A stretch of 32,678 nucleotides of DNA. Origin: an uncultured Halieaceae bacterium. GTDB taxonomy: Bacteria > Pseudomonadota > Gammaproteobacteria > Pseudomonadales > Halieaceae. The notes below the pieces were generated by a model. That model was not told the DNA's origin, searched no databases, and worked only from the letters and a program-made list of their open reading frames with translations. The position numbers were made by a program, and so were the translations under genes. Shown in pieces: positions 1 to 9,713 of this stretch; the stretch's first letter is position 1; the number at the start of each line of letters is the position of its first letter. The DNA is taken from the NCBI GenBank assembly GCA_913031575.1, contig CAJWEV010000021.1, positions 1 to 32,678 of the forward strand, given 5' to 3'.

Positions 1-1193
1 ATGATATAGGCACCGTTAAATGATCTGCCCCTCATGAAGTTCAGCGATTTGAACTGGATGTTGGCACGTTCCTTTACATACTCGATGCTGCCATTTGAGC
101 ACTCGTCTGCTCCGTGAAGAATTTCAAGGTTATCGTCAAAGGCCGCCAACCAGGGCGCCATTTTTTCTTCCTCGGTCCCCGGCAAAAAACCAATCTCTTC
201 AGCCATGGGAGGTGTTGAACGAGCTACAATGAGCTTTTTGTATTTTTTCTGCTCCAAAATAGCGTGTAGGCCATAAGCCAAAGCCAATAACGTCTTACCC
301 GACCCCGCCGGTCCCGTCAGCACCGTCATATCCAGATCATCGTTGTCAAGCAGACGCATGGCCATAGCTTGCTCCAAGTTCCTTGGCGCCAGGCCCCAGA
401 AGCGCTGATTCATCAAATTGTCTCGGCTGTCGACAGCGAGGTAGACGAAGTCTTGGTCAACGTAATCGACAAAGGCAATAAAGCCGTTGTTGTCATACAA
501 GAACTGGTTAGGATAGGCCTCCGGCAACTCTGACCGTGGAATCCTGTGAAGTGTCATACCGTCCTCACGCACCGTATCCACACGATCAATGCCTTCCCAA
601 AACTCAGCCTCGCTCTTCTTATAGCCGGTCGCTAGAAGGTCAATATCATCAAGCACTCGGTCGTGACGGTAATCCTCGACATGCAACAAACCAGAGCCCT
701 TCGCCTTGATCCGCATGTTGATATCTTTGGTGACCAGACACACAAACTCGCTCGGGTGCTCTATTTGGTACTTCAGGGCCACGTTAATGATGCGATTATC
801 GTTCGCTTGATCCTGCGTGCTATCGAGAAACGGCACGTGCTCGTTAGCGTCCAACAACTGATCCGGGAATACCGCCAAGCGCCCCAAGGCACCCGATACA
901 GTCGAGCCGGCAATTTCAACACCATCTTGAATGGCCGTAGGTGATGAGGATCCCACCACTTTGTCGATCATCTGAATAGCAATACGTGCCTCTCGACTGA
1001 CCGACTTGTCACGCCGATCCTTGATGTGATCCAGCTCTTCAAGAACGGTCATGGGAATTACGACGCGATGCTCTGCGAAAGCTGCGATTGCCGTTGGATC
1101 ATGAAGCAGCACATTGGTATCTAAGACGTACGTCTTCACCTCCGCGGGGCTTAGCTGTGTGACTTCGTTAGGCAAGCTTGCAGATTGCGTCAT
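1..1193 (-). CDS. PIN-PhoH family ATPase / RNA-binding protein, 3' end cut by window edge
   Basis: I translated this gene by hand from the minus strand; 397 residues are visible and the C-terminus lies beyond base 1. An N-terminal PIN-type nuclease domain starts around residue 22 (VLDTN, first acidic residue D25, then an LEELD segment). A PhoH ATPase domain follows, with Walker A GPAGSGKT at residues 294-301. This PIN plus PhoH order is that of the YlaK/PhoH2 type, not of the short PhoH/YbeZ type. Members are thought to be cytoplasmic RNA helicase-nucleases, but the substrate is not established. The ATG at 1193 is preceded by GGAG with a 5-base spacer. The gene is divergent from RNase II, so both may take part in RNA handling, which is inference from context only. 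Family assignment is secure; cellular role is not. Confidence 0.92.
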   Translation of the reverse strand, partial: MTQSASLPNEVTQLSPAEVKTYVLDTNVLLHDPTAIAAFAEHRVVIPMTVLEELDHIKDRRDKSVSREARIAIQMIDKVVGSSSPTAIQDGVEIAGSTVSGALGRLAVFPDQLLDANEHVPFLDSTQDQANDNRIINVALKYQIEHPSEFVCLVTKDINMRIKAKGSGLLHVEDYRHDRVLDDIDLLATGYKKSEAEFWEGIDRVDTVREDGMTLHRIPRSELPEAYPNQFLYDNNGFIAFVDYVDQDFVYLAVDSRDNLMNQRFWGLAPRNLEQAMAMRLLDNDDLDMTVLTGPAGSGKTLLALAYGLHAILEQKKYKKLIVARSTPPMAEEIGFLPGTEEEKMAPWLAAFDDNLEILHGADECSNGSIEYVKERANIQFKSLNFMRGRSFNGAYI

Positions 1194-1552
1194 GAGATCT
1201 CCGACCATATTTCAAAAACTAAAATGACCATCACCTCGCTCTTATCAAGTGGCGAGAACTTTGCACTAATTACAGTTGGTAAAGGATAGGCGCTTGCAGA
1301 TGCAAAACACAGTGACTTGGTACGTGGTGTCAAGGCAGAGCCGACAAACATCATTACCGATAAACCGTCCTACTCTTTCTATTTCGGGCCTTTGCAGTAA
1401 AACCATCGAACCCGTGCATGTCAATTGCCGGTTGATGAATTTTTTTGGGCGCCACAAAAGCGTGAAAAATTGGGGGCTGTCAGCTAGGATTTACGCTTTG
1501 ATGACGATAGTCATCTCGGCGGTACCAACCTTTTTAAGAGACTCCTCGGTGT
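1194..1552. other. 359-bp divergent intergenic region between PIN-PhoH gene and rnb
   Basis: This should hold the promoters of both divergent genes, but no strong -35/-10 pair stands out. A short inverted repeat GATGAC-GATA-GTCATC lies at 1500-1515, about 40 bases before rnb. AAGAG at 1536-1540 is a weak candidate ribosome binding site for rnb. Open frames on both strands here start from non-ATG codons, lack good ribosome binding sites and resemble no family I know, so I do not call a gene. Confidence 0.5.
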
Positions 1553-3514
1553 ATGTTAGATAAAAACGCCCTAAGCCAACTTCAGGGCCTTAAAAACAAG
1601 ATTGATGCGGAAAAAGAATACGCAGAGGGAACTGTTAAAGCGACACGAAGCCGATTTGGTTTTGTGGTACTCGACGACACCCGAGAAATATTTTTGCCTC
1701 CCGACGAAATGCAGCGCGTGCTGCCAGGAGACCGGGTCTCCATCGTTATCAAACCAGCAGCCGCAAAAGACAAGTCAGGCAAAGCTCAGAGCATAGCTGA
1801 ACTCGAAAAACTGCGCTCAACCGCAGTGGATAATTTCGTCGGGGAAGTGGTTCAAAAAGGTAAAGCTTTTTTCGTTGCTCCCGATGTCCCCGATCTCATG
1901 CATTTCACGCGGTGGCTTTTCATCCCCCCGAACGCTCGCTCCCGCGCGAAAGCTGGCGACCTCGTTCATTGCCGACTTCAGCGGCACCCGTTTGCAGATG
2001 GCAAGCCGTCGGTGCAAGTGCTGCAGTCATTTGGACCCATAGGAACGCCAGGGCTTGAAAACGATTATTGCGTGGCGCGAGCCGGTTTAGAGAAAATGCT
2101 CCCGAGGGATCAGTTCAAAGCCATTGAGGCCCTCGTTGATCACGGCACCACCGTCGACGAGACTCGAGAGGACCTCCGCGCGCTGCCACTGGTCAGTATC
2201 GACTCTCCAAACACGGTCGATATCGATGATGCAATATGCGCGGAGCCACAGCAAAAAGGCTGGCTACTGACAGTGGCCATTGCCGATCCCACTACCCATT
2301 TAAAAGAGGCCGCCGACCTAACGACCTTGATTGCCACTCGTGGTACGTCACACTACTTCCATGGTCTCGCGATACCAATGTTGCCGGAGGTGTTGGCTCA
2401 AAGCGCGGCCTTGAGGCCTCAAGAAGACAAAAATGCCCTGGTTTGTCGTCTGACCATTTCACCAGACGGGGATATCACTGACTCGAGCATCCAACTTGCT
2501 ATTGTTCAATCTAAAGCCAAGCTCAGCTATCAAGAAGTGGAGGAGGTTTTTACAAATGGTGCTGAGCACGAGTTCGCAGTGCCTTTGAAGCATCTGAATG
2601 ACTGCTACAGCGCCCTTCGTGCTTGGCGTAAATCTCGAGAGCTCGTCATAGAACACCGCCCCGAGCATCGCTGGTTGCTCAACGAAAACAAGCAAATCGA
2701 TCGCATCGAAGAGGTACAGAAGAAAGCATCACAGCTACTAGTTGAGGAGTGCATGATTGCGGCCAATCGGTGCATGGCCCAAGCCCTAAAGGATGCGGAG
2801 CTGCCCGGGCCTTTCGTAACACATGCCGGGATTCGACGGGACCGCGCCGAGGAAGCAAAAGAATTCTTAACCCGCTTTTTACCCGAACAGCATACCGTCA
2901 ACTTCTCCACACTCGATGGTTTTCGCATGCTGATAAATGCGCTGAATGCAGCTGGTGATGAGCGACCTTTGCGGTCAATGATTAATCGATTGATGTCCCG
3001 CGCGACTTTTAGCGTCAAGCCAGCCCCTCACATGGGCATGGCGTTACCGGTCTACACCAACGGAACATCCCCTCTGCGCAAAGCGTTGGACTTTTGTGTG
3101 CACCTCCAGATCAAAGCAATGCTGGGTGACACAAGTGTGAAGACAGCGCCCGCCACTGTATTCGATCTCATTAATCAGGCCACTGCGAAGAACAGACAAG
3201 CAGTGACAGCTGCTAACAGCTGGCTGAGCTGTAACTTCCTCAACGCACAGAGCGCCGACGGACAGTCTGACTATGACGCCGAGATTGTGCATATCAACAC
3301 TTCAGGCTTCACAGTGAAGCTCAAAGATTCGGGACTCGAAGGCACTGTCGACCTCAGAAGAGAGGAAGAAAAATTTAGCTTTGACAAATGGGAGATGGCA
3401 CTCATTAGTAAAACGCGGCGCTATCAATTAAGGCAACGGATCCGTGTGCGATACCAGCCAGTCGAGAAGCCACGTGGTGAGAGTGCTCGGTTTTGTGTGA
3501 TCGAGGTTCTGTGA
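1553..3514 (+). CDS. rnb: Exoribonuclease II (RNase II, RNB family)
   Basis: Processive 3'-5' exoribonuclease that degrades single-stranded RNA in the cytoplasm. The 653-residue length matches the family (E. coli RNase II is 644). Order: N-terminal cold-shock-like OB domain (about 26-65), a second OB region (about 90-155), the RNB catalytic domain (about 210-525) and a C-terminal S1-like domain (about 560-650). The metal-binding acidic set is intact: D217, D223, D225 and D226 in IDSPNTVDIDDA, matching D201, D207, D209 and D210 of E. coli. VAIADPTTHL, IPMLPEVLAQSAALRP and TSPLRKALDF follow as expected. The start is supported by the complete N-terminal OB domain; the ribosome binding site is weak. 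An 87-base gap separates it from asnS. RNase R is less likely because length and N-terminus fit RNase II better. Confidence 0.9.
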   Translation: MLDKNALSQLQGLKNKIDAEKEYAEGTVKATRSRFGFVVLDDTREIFLPPDEMQRVLPGDRVSIVIKPAAAKDKSGKAQSIAELEKLRSTAVDNFVGEVVQKGKAFFVAPDVPDLMHFTRWLFIPPNARSRAKAGDLVHCRLQRHPFADGKPSVQVLQSFGPIGTPGLENDYCVARAGLEKMLPRDQFKAIEALVDHGTTVDETREDLRALPLVSIDSPNTVDIDDAICAEPQQKGWLLTVAIADPTTHLKEAADLTTLIATRGTSHYFHGLAIPMLPEVLAQSAALRPQEDKNALVCRLTISPDGDITDSSIQLAIVQSKAKLSYQEVEEVFTNGAEHEFAVPLKHLNDCYSALRAWRKSRELVIEHRPEHRWLLNENKQIDRIEEVQKKASQLLVEECMIAANRCMAQALKDAELPGPFVTHAGIRRDRAEEAKEFLTRFLPEQHTVNFSTLDGFRMLINALNAAGDERPLRSMINRLMSRATFSVKPAPHMGMALPVYTNGTSPLRKALDFCVHLQIKAMLGDTSVKTAPATVFDLINQATAKNRQAVTAANSWLSCNFLNAQSADGQSDYDAEIVHINTSGFTVKLKDSGLEGTVDLRREEEKFSFDKWEMALISKTRRYQLRQRIRVRYQPVEKPRGESARFCVIEVL

Positions 3515-3601
3515 TCTAGGACACGGCGCGCACACTCCATACCCCGCACGTCAAAGCAGTAAAATAGGCACCCACAATACGATAGCTAGGACGAAGTCAC
3601 C

Positions 3602-4999
3602 ATGTCGCAAACTCACTCTGTAAAAAATCTCCTCGGCGACGAGGCGCTAATCGGTAGTCAAGTGACCATTCAAGGGTGGCTACGAAGTAAACGCGATTCA
3701 AAAGCGGGCATCTCATTCCTAGCGGTAAACGACGGTAGTCACCTCGATAGCTTGCAGTGTGTCGCCCCCAGAGAGCTCGAAAATTATGACGATGGAATCT
3801 TAAAACTCTCGACCGGCTGCGCTGTCATTGTCTCAGGTGAGTTAGTTGCATCGCAGGGTGTGGGTCAGTCCGTTGAAATTCAGGCGTCACAAGTTGAACT
3901 CGTAGGTGATATTGACGACCCAGAGTCTTACCCCATTGCCAAAAAGCGTCACACCTTCGAGTACCTTCGGACCCAGGCCCATCTGCGGACGCGAACCAAT
4001 ACCTTCGGTGCGGTAACACGCGTGCGTCATACCTTAGCCAACGCCATTCATGACTTCTTCCACTCGGCAGACTTCTACTGGGTTAATACACCTATTATCA
4101 CGGCCAGTGACTGTGAAGGTGCTGGTGAGTTGTTTCGCGTCAGCACGCTCGATCTCACTAACATACCAAGGGATGACAAAGGTCAAGTCGACACCTCTCA
4201 GGACTTTTTCGGTAGCGATGCGTATTTGACCGTATCAGGGCAACTCGCAGTCGAGTCCTACTGCCTATCGATGAGCAAAGTATACACCTTCGGACCGACC
4301 TTCCGGGCCGAAAACTCAAACACCTCACGACACCTAGCTGAGTTTTGGATGGTTGAACCTGAAGTCGCATTTGCCGACCTTGCGGATAACGCAACGCTGG
4401 CTGAGCGACTTTTGAAATCTGTCACGCAGCGCGTGCTGAACGATTGCGAGACAGACCTAGGCTTCTTCCAACAACGAATCGATGACACCGTGCTCGAGCG
4501 ATTAACCAACATCGTCGATCAGCCGTTCGTAAGAGTGACCTACTCCGACGCCATCGACATTTTACTGAAAGCTGGTAGGAAGTTTGAGTTTCCTGTCGAA
4601 TGGGGCGTTGACATGGCCTCAGAGCACGAGCGCTTTCTATCAGAAATACATTTCAAAGCCCCTGTCGTGGTCACTGATTATCCCCGCGACATCAAGGCGT
4701 TTTATATGCGCCTGAACGACGATGAACGCACGGTAGCGGCCATGGACGTGTTGGCGCCCGGCATCGGCGAAATCATCGGCGGCAGTCAACGCGAAGAGCG
4801 CCTCGATGTATTGGACGCGCGAATGGATGCGGCGGTAAAAGATACCTTGTGGTGGTACCGCGATCTTCGCCGCTACGGCACGGTGCCGCACGCCGGTTTT
4901 GGCTTGGGCTTTGAACGTTTGGTTGCCTACATCACGGGAATGGAAAATGTGCGAGACGTTATTCCATTCCCCCGAACCCCCGGCAATGCCGAGTTTTAA
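3602..4999 (+). CDS. asnS: Asparaginyl-tRNA synthetase
   Basis: Class II aminoacyl-tRNA synthetase that charges tRNA-Asn with asparagine in the cytoplasm. The 465-residue length is typical (E. coli 466). An N-terminal OB-fold anticodon-binding domain (about 18-105) contains [11 protein letters not shown]. The catalytic domain carries motif 2 as [21 protein letters not shown]-type residues at 234-254 and motif 3 as GFGLGFER at 432-439, followed by [20 protein letters not shown] before the ATG at 3602 serves as ribosome binding site. TAAAAT at about 3560 could be a -10 element but no good -35 is visible. The asparaginyl rather than aspartyl identity rests on overall likeness to AsnRS and on the short length. 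Only 22 bases separate it from cinA downstream, so co-transcription is plausible. Confidence 0.96.
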   Translation: MSQTHSVKNLLGDEALIGSQVTIQGWLRSKRDSKAGISFLAVNDGSHLDSLQCVAPRELENYDDGILKLSTGCAVIVSGELVASQGVGQSVEIQASQVELVGDIDDPESYPIAKKRHTFEYLRTQAHLRTRTNTFGAVTRVRHTLANAIHDFFHSADFYWVNTPIITASDCEGAGELFRVSTLDLTNIPRDDKGQVDTSQDFFGSDAYLTVSGQLAVESYCLSMSKVYTFGPTFRAENSNTSRHLAEFWMVEPEVAFADLADNATLAERLLKSVTQRVLNDCETDLGFFQQRIDDTVLERLTNIVDQPFVRVTYSDAIDILLKAGRKFEFPVEWGVDMASEHERFLSEIHFKAPVVVTDYPRDIKAFYMRLNDDERTVAAMDVLAPGIGEIIGGSQREERLDVLDARMDAAVKDTLWWYRDLRRYGTVPHAGFGLGFERLVAYITGMENVRDVIPFPRTPGNAEF

Positions 5000-5021
5000 T
5001 GGCACTTCATGAAGACTCCCC

Positions 5022-6308
5022 ATGAGTAAGCAATTGCAGGTCGCCCTACTTCTAACGGGCAACGAGTTGATGAGTGGGGATACGGTCGACAGTAATTCCT
5101 CCCGCATCGCACTCGCCCTGGGAGCGCATAAGATTGGCGTCGGTAAGAAAATAACCGTCGGCGATGATCCTGCGCTACTCAGCGACAGCCTTGCTGATCT
5201 GTGTGCGAGCGCAGAGGTTGTCATCATCAACGGCGGTCTTGGGCCTACGGAAGACGACCTCACTGCGGAGTTAGTGGCGGAAGTTGCCGGGCAAGCACTA
5301 GTGAATCACCCGAAGGCAATTGAGCATCTTGAAGAGTGGTGTGAACGGCGGGGGTTGGAGCTCAATGCAAGCAACTTAAAGCAAGCCCTGCTTCCTGAGG
5401 GCGCTGACTTGGTTGCGAACCCAATTGGCAGCGCCGTCGGCTTTGCGTTAGAGGTGAATGGCACACTGGTGATTACAACGCCCGGTGTTCCGGTGGAGCT
5501 CACTGCAATGCTCCCCGAAATCTGTGATCGTGTCGCTACGCGTGTCGGCGGTGGTACTGCCTTTATCTGCAGACTACAAACCTTTGGTATTGGCGAGTCG
5601 ACGATTCAGGAACTGGTGAATGCGCGCACTGATGATTGGCCGGACGGGGTAACCTTGGGCTTTCGATCGGGGCTGCCCCAGCTCGAACTCAAGTTGCAGG
5701 TCGATAACGCCAATCTCCTAGATAACCGAGACGACGCCGAAAATTTACTTCGCGAGCTCATCGGCGATCACATCATCGGGTACGACGACGAGCAGCTGGC
5801 CATGTCCTTGCAGCGAGCACTGCTCGATCGACAACTGTCGGTGACAGCTGCAGAATCTTGCACTGGCGGCTTGATTTCGTCGCTCATCACACGCGAAGCA
5901 GGTTCATCGCAAGTCTTCGGCAGCGGGTTCGTCACCTACTCTAACGCAGCCAAGCGCAGCGTACTGGGTGTTCCCGAGACAACACTGGTCCAATACGGCG
6001 CAGTGAGTGAGCCGGTTGTGCTTGCCATGCTGGCCGGAGCACTGCAAAAGAGTGGTTCGGATATGGGTATCGCGGTATCGGGCATTGCAGGCCCCGGGGG
6101 CGGGTCAGACGATAAACCCGTAGGCACCGTCTGGATGGCGTGGGGCACAACAGTGCACCACCAGGCCATTCGACTGCAGGTGCCAGGTTCTCGAGAGCGT
6201 TTTCAGATTATTGTCGCGGCCATTGGACTCGATATCATGCGCCGTCAAGTGTTAGAGCTTCCGCCGATACCCCATTACATCCAAAGGTTTATTCACCGCG
6301 TGTCCTGA
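5022..6308 (+). CDS. cinA: CinA-type protein: MoCF-like domain plus nicotinamide-nucleotide amidase
   Basis: Two-domain CinA of 428 residues. The N-terminal COG1058 domain (about 4-170), related to molybdopterin-binding folds, holds GNELMSGDTVDSN at 13-25 and GGLGPTEDD at 71-79. In other species this domain has ADP-ribose pyrophosphatase activity. The C-terminal PncC domain (about 265-420) has AESCTGG at 277-283 with the conserved serine and SGIAGPGGG at 353-361. It deamidates nicotinamide mononucleotide to nicotinate mononucleotide in pyridine-nucleotide salvage. The historic competence name does not imply competence here, since no com genes are in the window. It lies 22 bases after asnS and ends one base before the convergent pdxH stop, with no visible terminator hairpin between them. 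Confidence 0.93.
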   Translation: MSKQLQVALLLTGNELMSGDTVDSNSSRIALALGAHKIGVGKKITVGDDPALLSDSLADLCASAEVVIINGGLGPTEDDLTAELVAEVAGQALVNHPKAIEHLEEWCERRGLELNASNLKQALLPEGADLVANPIGSAVGFALEVNGTLVITTPGVPVELTAMLPEICDRVATRVGGGTAFICRLQTFGIGESTIQELVNARTDDWPDGVTLGFRSGLPQLELKLQVDNANLLDNRDDAENLLRELIGDHIIGYDDEQLAMSLQRALLDRQLSVTAAESCTGGLISSLITREAGSSQVFGSGFVTYSNAAKRSVLGVPETTLVQYGAVSEPVVLAMLAGALQKSGSDMGIAVSGIAGPGGGSDDKPVGTVWMAWGTTVHHQAIRLQVPGSRERFQIIVAAIGLDIMRRQVLELPPIPHYIQRFIHRVS

Positions 6309-6309
6309 C

Positions 6310-6942
6310 CTAGGGTTGCAGGCGTGAGCGGCTCCAACCATTGGCGTACTGGTACACAAAGCGGTCGTGTAATCGGTCTTCTCCACCCTGCCAAAACTCA
6401 ATCCGCTCAGGGACTAATTTGAAGCCCCCCCAATGCGGCGGCCTAGCTACGTCGTCACCATCAAAACGCTCTAGCGTCGCCTGATACTGAGCCTCAAGCG
6501 CTTCGCGGCTGGCGATTGGCTGACTTTGCTGGGACGTCCAGGCGGCAATCTGACTGGCTCGAGGTCTCGCCGCAAAGTAAGCATCTGAATCGGACTCGGC
6601 GATTTTCTCTACCTTTCCCGACACACTGACCTGCCGATCCAGTTCATTCCAGGGGAAGAGCATCGACGACCGTTCGTTTTTGACTAATGCCGCTGCTTTG
6701 TCGCTGTTGTAATTAGTAAAGAAAACGAAACCGTCCTCGCTGACGCCCTTCAAGAGGACAAATCTTTGACGGATTGATCCGTCAGGTTGAACCGTCGCCA
6801 CCACCACCCCCGTAGGGTCGGCCAACCCCGCTGCACTGGCGTCTTGTTGCCATTGCTCGAACAACACCAGCGGATCATCGGGCATTGACTCATCGCGCAG
6901 TCCGCCTTTGGTGTACTGCCGGCGGTAATCTTTTAGTTCCAT
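6310..6942 (-). CDS. pdxH: Pyridoxine/pyridoxamine 5'-phosphate oxidase
   Basis: FMN-dependent oxidase that converts pyridoxine or pyridoxamine 5'-phosphate to pyridoxal 5'-phosphate, the last step of vitamin B6 synthesis and salvage. The 210 residues match the usual ~215. The N-terminus has the PdxH hallmark MELKDYRRQY and GGL. The FMN/substrate region carries RFVLLKGV, GFVFFTNYNSDKA and SSMLFPWNELDRQV. The C-terminus keeps PPHWGGFKLVPERIEFWQG, RLHDRF and the final RLQP. The start is well supported: on the minus strand AGGAGGAG lies just upstream of the ATG at 6942. The gene faces cinA tail to tail and diverges from ggt, so 6943-7053 holds both promoters. Confidence 0.96.
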   Translation of the reverse strand: MELKDYRRQYTKGGLRDESMPDDPLVLFEQWQQDASAAGLADPTGVVVATVQPDGSIRQRFVLLKGVSEDGFVFFTNYNSDKAAALVKNERSSMLFPWNELDRQVSVSGKVEKIAESDSDAYFAARPRASQIAAWTSQQSQPIASREALEAQYQATLERFDGDDVARPPHWGGFKLVPERIEFWQGGEDRLHDRFVYQYANGWSRSRLQP

Positions 6943-7053
6943 GACTCCTCCTAAGGGCCCTATGGTAATCGAAGTGGGCAGTACTCTGCGTAAACGCGAT
7001 GATGTGTTAGCTTTGCACCAAAATTGCTACACCGAAAGTTTTGGAGATCCCTC

Positions 7054-8787
7054 ATGCGCTTCGCCAGCCTGCTCATCGCCATCGCGATGACATTCAACGC
7101 TTCCACTGTCAACGCACAAGCCGAGGACCAAGGTGGGCCGCTGATTGACTACGGAACTCGCTTTATCCCTGCCATTGCATCCAAAGGCATGGTCTCTGGT
7201 CCTGAAAAGCTCGCTTCAGAGGCAGGTCTCGAGATGCTTAAGCGTGGCGGAAATGCGATTGATGCAGCGGTAGCCACAGGTTTTGCGCTGGCGGTCACGC
7301 TGCCACGCGCAGGCAATATTGGTGGTGGCGGCTTCATGCTGGTGCACCTGGCGGAATCCAACGAGCAGGTGTTCATCGATTATCGTGAGATGGCGCCAGG
7401 TAGTGCCTCACGAGATATGTTCCTTAACGAAGATGGCGCCGTGAATAAACAGATGGCCTACAACAGTGTCAGTGCAGCTGGTATTCCTGGCACGGTTGCG
7501 GGAATGATTCACGCACTGGCAAAGTACGGCTCACTCGATCTTAAGACAGTGATTCAACCGGCAATCGACCTCGCGGAAATTGGTTTCGAAGTTCCCGCAG
7601 CCTTGCATCTCAATTTGCGCTCTGCATCGAAGCGCTTGCTCAAAAATGCTGAGGCAAATCGTGTCTACCTCGGCGGTAACGGCATAGCACCCGCCCTGGG
7701 TACCGTATTCAAACAGCCTGATTTAGCCAAGACCCTCAAACGTATCCGCGATCAGGGAAGTGACGGCTTTTATAAAGGGAGAACTGCCGAGTTAATCGTC
7801 GCTGAAATGCAGCGACACGGCGGACTAATAACCGAGGCCGATCTGGCGAGCTATCGCGCCATCGAGCGCAAACCGGTGCGTTCCAGATTCCGTGACTATG
7901 AACTCGTCAGTGCGCCACCGCCGTCTTCAGGCGGCGTCCACGTCTCTCAGATCTTGAAATTACTCGAGCCTTTCCCGCTCAAGGACTTAGGTCATAACAG
8001 CGCTAGGTACCTGCATCTACTCATCGAGTCGATGAAGCTCGCCTATGCCGATCGAAGCGAGTATTTGGGTGACCCTGACCGAACAGCGATTCCCGTCGCA
8101 CAATTAACGAGCGAGGATTATCTGAATCAGCGAAGGACTATCATCCGTGATGAAGTGGCGACACCCTCAGCTGAAATCCGACCGGGTAGCTTGGAAGATA
8201 TAGAGAGTACTGAAACGACTCATTACTCCATCGTCGATCAGTTCGGGAACGTGGTCTCAAACACCTACACGATTAACTTTAGTTTCGGCTCAGGCATTGT
8301 CGTTCCTGGCACCGGCATGCTACTGAACAACGAAATGGATGACTTTGCTGCTAAACCCGGGTTCCCCAACGGTTACGGCTTGGTTCAGGGAGAAGCCAAC
8401 GCCGTATCGGCGGGTAGTCGACCACTTTCCTCAATGACACCAACGCTTGTATTTAGAGACGGAAAGCCATGGATAGCCACGGGCAGTCCCGGTGGATCGC
8501 GCATCATTACCGCCGTCGCACAAACACTTCTCAACGTTATGGCATTTGACATGACACTCGGTATGGCGACGTCGGCCCCGCGAATTCACCACCAATGGAT
8601 GCCCGACATGGCCATGGTGGAGCCAGGTATTTCTCCCGATACGGTGTCTATTCTCGAGGCGAGTAAACACAAGATATTGCGATCTAACAGCACCATCGGG
8701 CGGGTCAACTCGGTACAGATTGAGGATGGCTGGTTTTACGGTTATGCAGATCCAAGGCGACCGGGGGGCCACGTCGCGGTCTGGTAA
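7054..8787 (+). CDS. ggt: Gamma-glutamyltranspeptidase precursor
   Basis: Periplasmic N-terminal-nucleophile hydrolase that cleaves or transfers the gamma-glutamyl group of glutathione and related compounds. It self-cleaves into large and small subunits. The ATG at 7054 is preferred over an in-frame TTG at 7024: GGAG at 7043-7046 sits seven bases before it, and it gives a clean signal peptide (hydrophobic 5-14, cleavage near NAQA at 20-23). T388 in ETTHYSIVD is the predicted nucleophile and cleavage point, matching T391 of E. coli. GMLLNNEMDDF (421-431), RPLSSMTPT and GSPGGSR are typical of the small subunit. Length is 577 residues against about 580 in E. coli. Monocistronic by appearance. 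Confidence 0.95.
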   Translation: MRFASLLIAIAMTFNASTVNAQAEDQGGPLIDYGTRFIPAIASKGMVSGPEKLASEAGLEMLKRGGNAIDAAVATGFALAVTLPRAGNIGGGGFMLVHLAESNEQVFIDYREMAPGSASRDMFLNEDGAVNKQMAYNSVSAAGIPGTVAGMIHALAKYGSLDLKTVIQPAIDLAEIGFEVPAALHLNLRSASKRLLKNAEANRVYLGGNGIAPALGTVFKQPDLAKTLKRIRDQGSDGFYKGRTAELIVAEMQRHGGLITEADLASYRAIERKPVRSRFRDYELVSAPPPSSGGVHVSQILKLLEPFPLKDLGHNSARYLHLLIESMKLAYADRSEYLGDPDRTAIPVAQLTSEDYLNQRRTIIRDEVATPSAEIRPGSLEDIESTETTHYSIVDQFGNVVSNTYTINFSFGSGIVVPGTGMLLNNEMDDFAAKPGFPNGYGLVQGEANAVSAGSRPLSSMTPTLVFRDGKPWIATGSPGGSRIITAVAQTLLNVMAFDMTLGMATSAPRIHHQWMPDMAMVEPGISPDTVSILEASKHKILRSNSTIGRVNSVQIEDGWFYGYADPRRPGGHVAVW

Positions 8788-8788
8788 C

Positions 8789-9577
8789 TCAGCTCAGCGA
8801 TCGCACTTTCATTGTCTGGCGACCCACGGCAACAAGGTCGCCATTCGCATCCCAGATTTCACAGTCCTGTTCAGTCACGCCCTTTATCAAGGTATGCGAT
8901 CTAGCCCTGCATAAAATGGGGCCAGGTGCTGGCTTACCGCGCAATTGAACGGTCATCTCTACGGTCGGCACCCAACCTACGTTAGGTACAAGTGTAAAAG
9001 AAGGCGGCGGCATCATGTCGCCAAACATTAAGAGATCGATTGGATGAATATCGGCGCCGTCCACGTATTGCATGTAGGCAATAAACTCACCGGTGTTGGT
9101 GGGTTGCTGATCAGCAAAGAACTCTCCGCCGCTCACAATGCGCGTATCGATCGTGTTGTGAATCTCCAGCACACTGTGTTTCGGCACGTCGATGGACTCT
9201 AAGGGCGGAACATCTGGCGGCGTCATGATCGTGTTGGTTGGGCCTTTCAAACGATCGAGATCGGTGCAGGCTGCGTTGGCCACAATCTTCAGATTGCCGT
9301 CCTGATACAGGCGTGCCGATGCGAACTGAGTGCCTTTGCCAAGCCGAAGAATTTCAACCTCAACCTCCGCTTCACCCAGCTGGGTCGGCTCGAGATAAAA
9401 CGCGTTAATCGAGAGTGGATCCGCATGGTTTAGTGACTGCGATATCGCGCGTCCAACAATTGCGAGAACATAGCCGCCGTTAGGTACACGACCAATTCGC
9501 CATCCCTTTTGCAAATTGGCACGCCACCGATTTTCGCCGATCGCTTCAAGTGCCGTGTCGTCTACGAATTTGCCCAT
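8789..9577 (-). CDS. Thioesterase-like protein (double hotdog, TesB-like family)
   Basis: About 262 residues resembling the acyl-CoA thioesterase-like double-hotdog group (4HBT_3/TesB-related). Visible family features are an N-terminal hotdog half with VPNGGYVLAIVGRAI and HADPLSINAFYLEPTQ, and a C-terminal half with WVPTVEMTVQLRGKP and DCEIWDANGDLVAVGRQ. Members hydrolyse acyl-CoA thioesters in the cytoplasm, but this one's substrate cannot be read from sequence. ATG at 9577 is chosen, with GGGTGA shortly upstream. An in-frame GTG at 9598 would add seven residues and cannot be excluded. Its stop faces the ggt stop with one base between. It diverges from the large operon that starts at 9714, and the two share the 136-base region between them. 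Confidence 0.75.
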   Translation of the reverse strand: MGKFVDDTALEAIGENRWRANLQKGWRIGRVPNGGYVLAIVGRAISQSLNHADPLSINAFYLEPTQLGEAEVEVEILRLGKGTQFASARLYQDGNLKIVANAACTDLDRLKGPTNTIMTPPDVPPLESIDVPKHSVLEIHNTIDTRIVSGGEFFADQQPTNTGEFIAYMQYVDGADIHPIDLLMFGDMMPPPSFTLVPNVGWVPTVEMTVQLRGKPAPGPILCRARSHTLIKGVTEQDCEIWDANGDLVAVGRQTMKVRSLS

Positions 9578-9659
9578 TTGCTCACCCAGTGTTATCACCT
9601 GTCCAGATCACGCCCAATCCCCGGTCGCGGCGGAAGTGTACACACCTTGTGCTAAGACG

Positions 9660-9689
9660 TAGAGATTATGTGAATACTATCTCTATACT
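9660..9689 (+). promoter_or_regulatory. Candidate operon promoter with interrupted palindrome
   Basis: An interrupted dyad TAGAGAT (9660-9666), 12-base spacer, ATCTCTA (9679-9685) overlaps a possible sigma70 -10 box TATACT at 9684-9689. This lies 25 bases before the first start codon of the 13-gene block. No convincing -35 is seen at 16-18 bases, so an activator-dependent promoter is possible. A second perfect palindrome GTGTACAC lies at 9636-9643. The dyad could bind a dimeric regulator. This is pattern reading only. Confidence 0.35.
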
Positions 9690-9713
9690 TGGGTGTAAAC
9701 AGAGGACTGACTC

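Noticed and set aside
1500-1515. GATGAC-GATA-GTCATC hairpin as terminator
   Set aside because: The stem is six bases, with no T-run, and it lies before a gene rather than after one. It may be chance or a small operator.
1276-1563. 95-residue plus-strand frame in the gap before rnb
   Set aside because: It starts from a non-ATG codon without a ribosome binding site, overlaps rnb and shows no family likeness.
4640-5263. 207-residue minus-strand frame across the asnS-cinA junction
   Set aside because: It is antisense to two firmly identified genes, resembles no family and has no plausible start signal.
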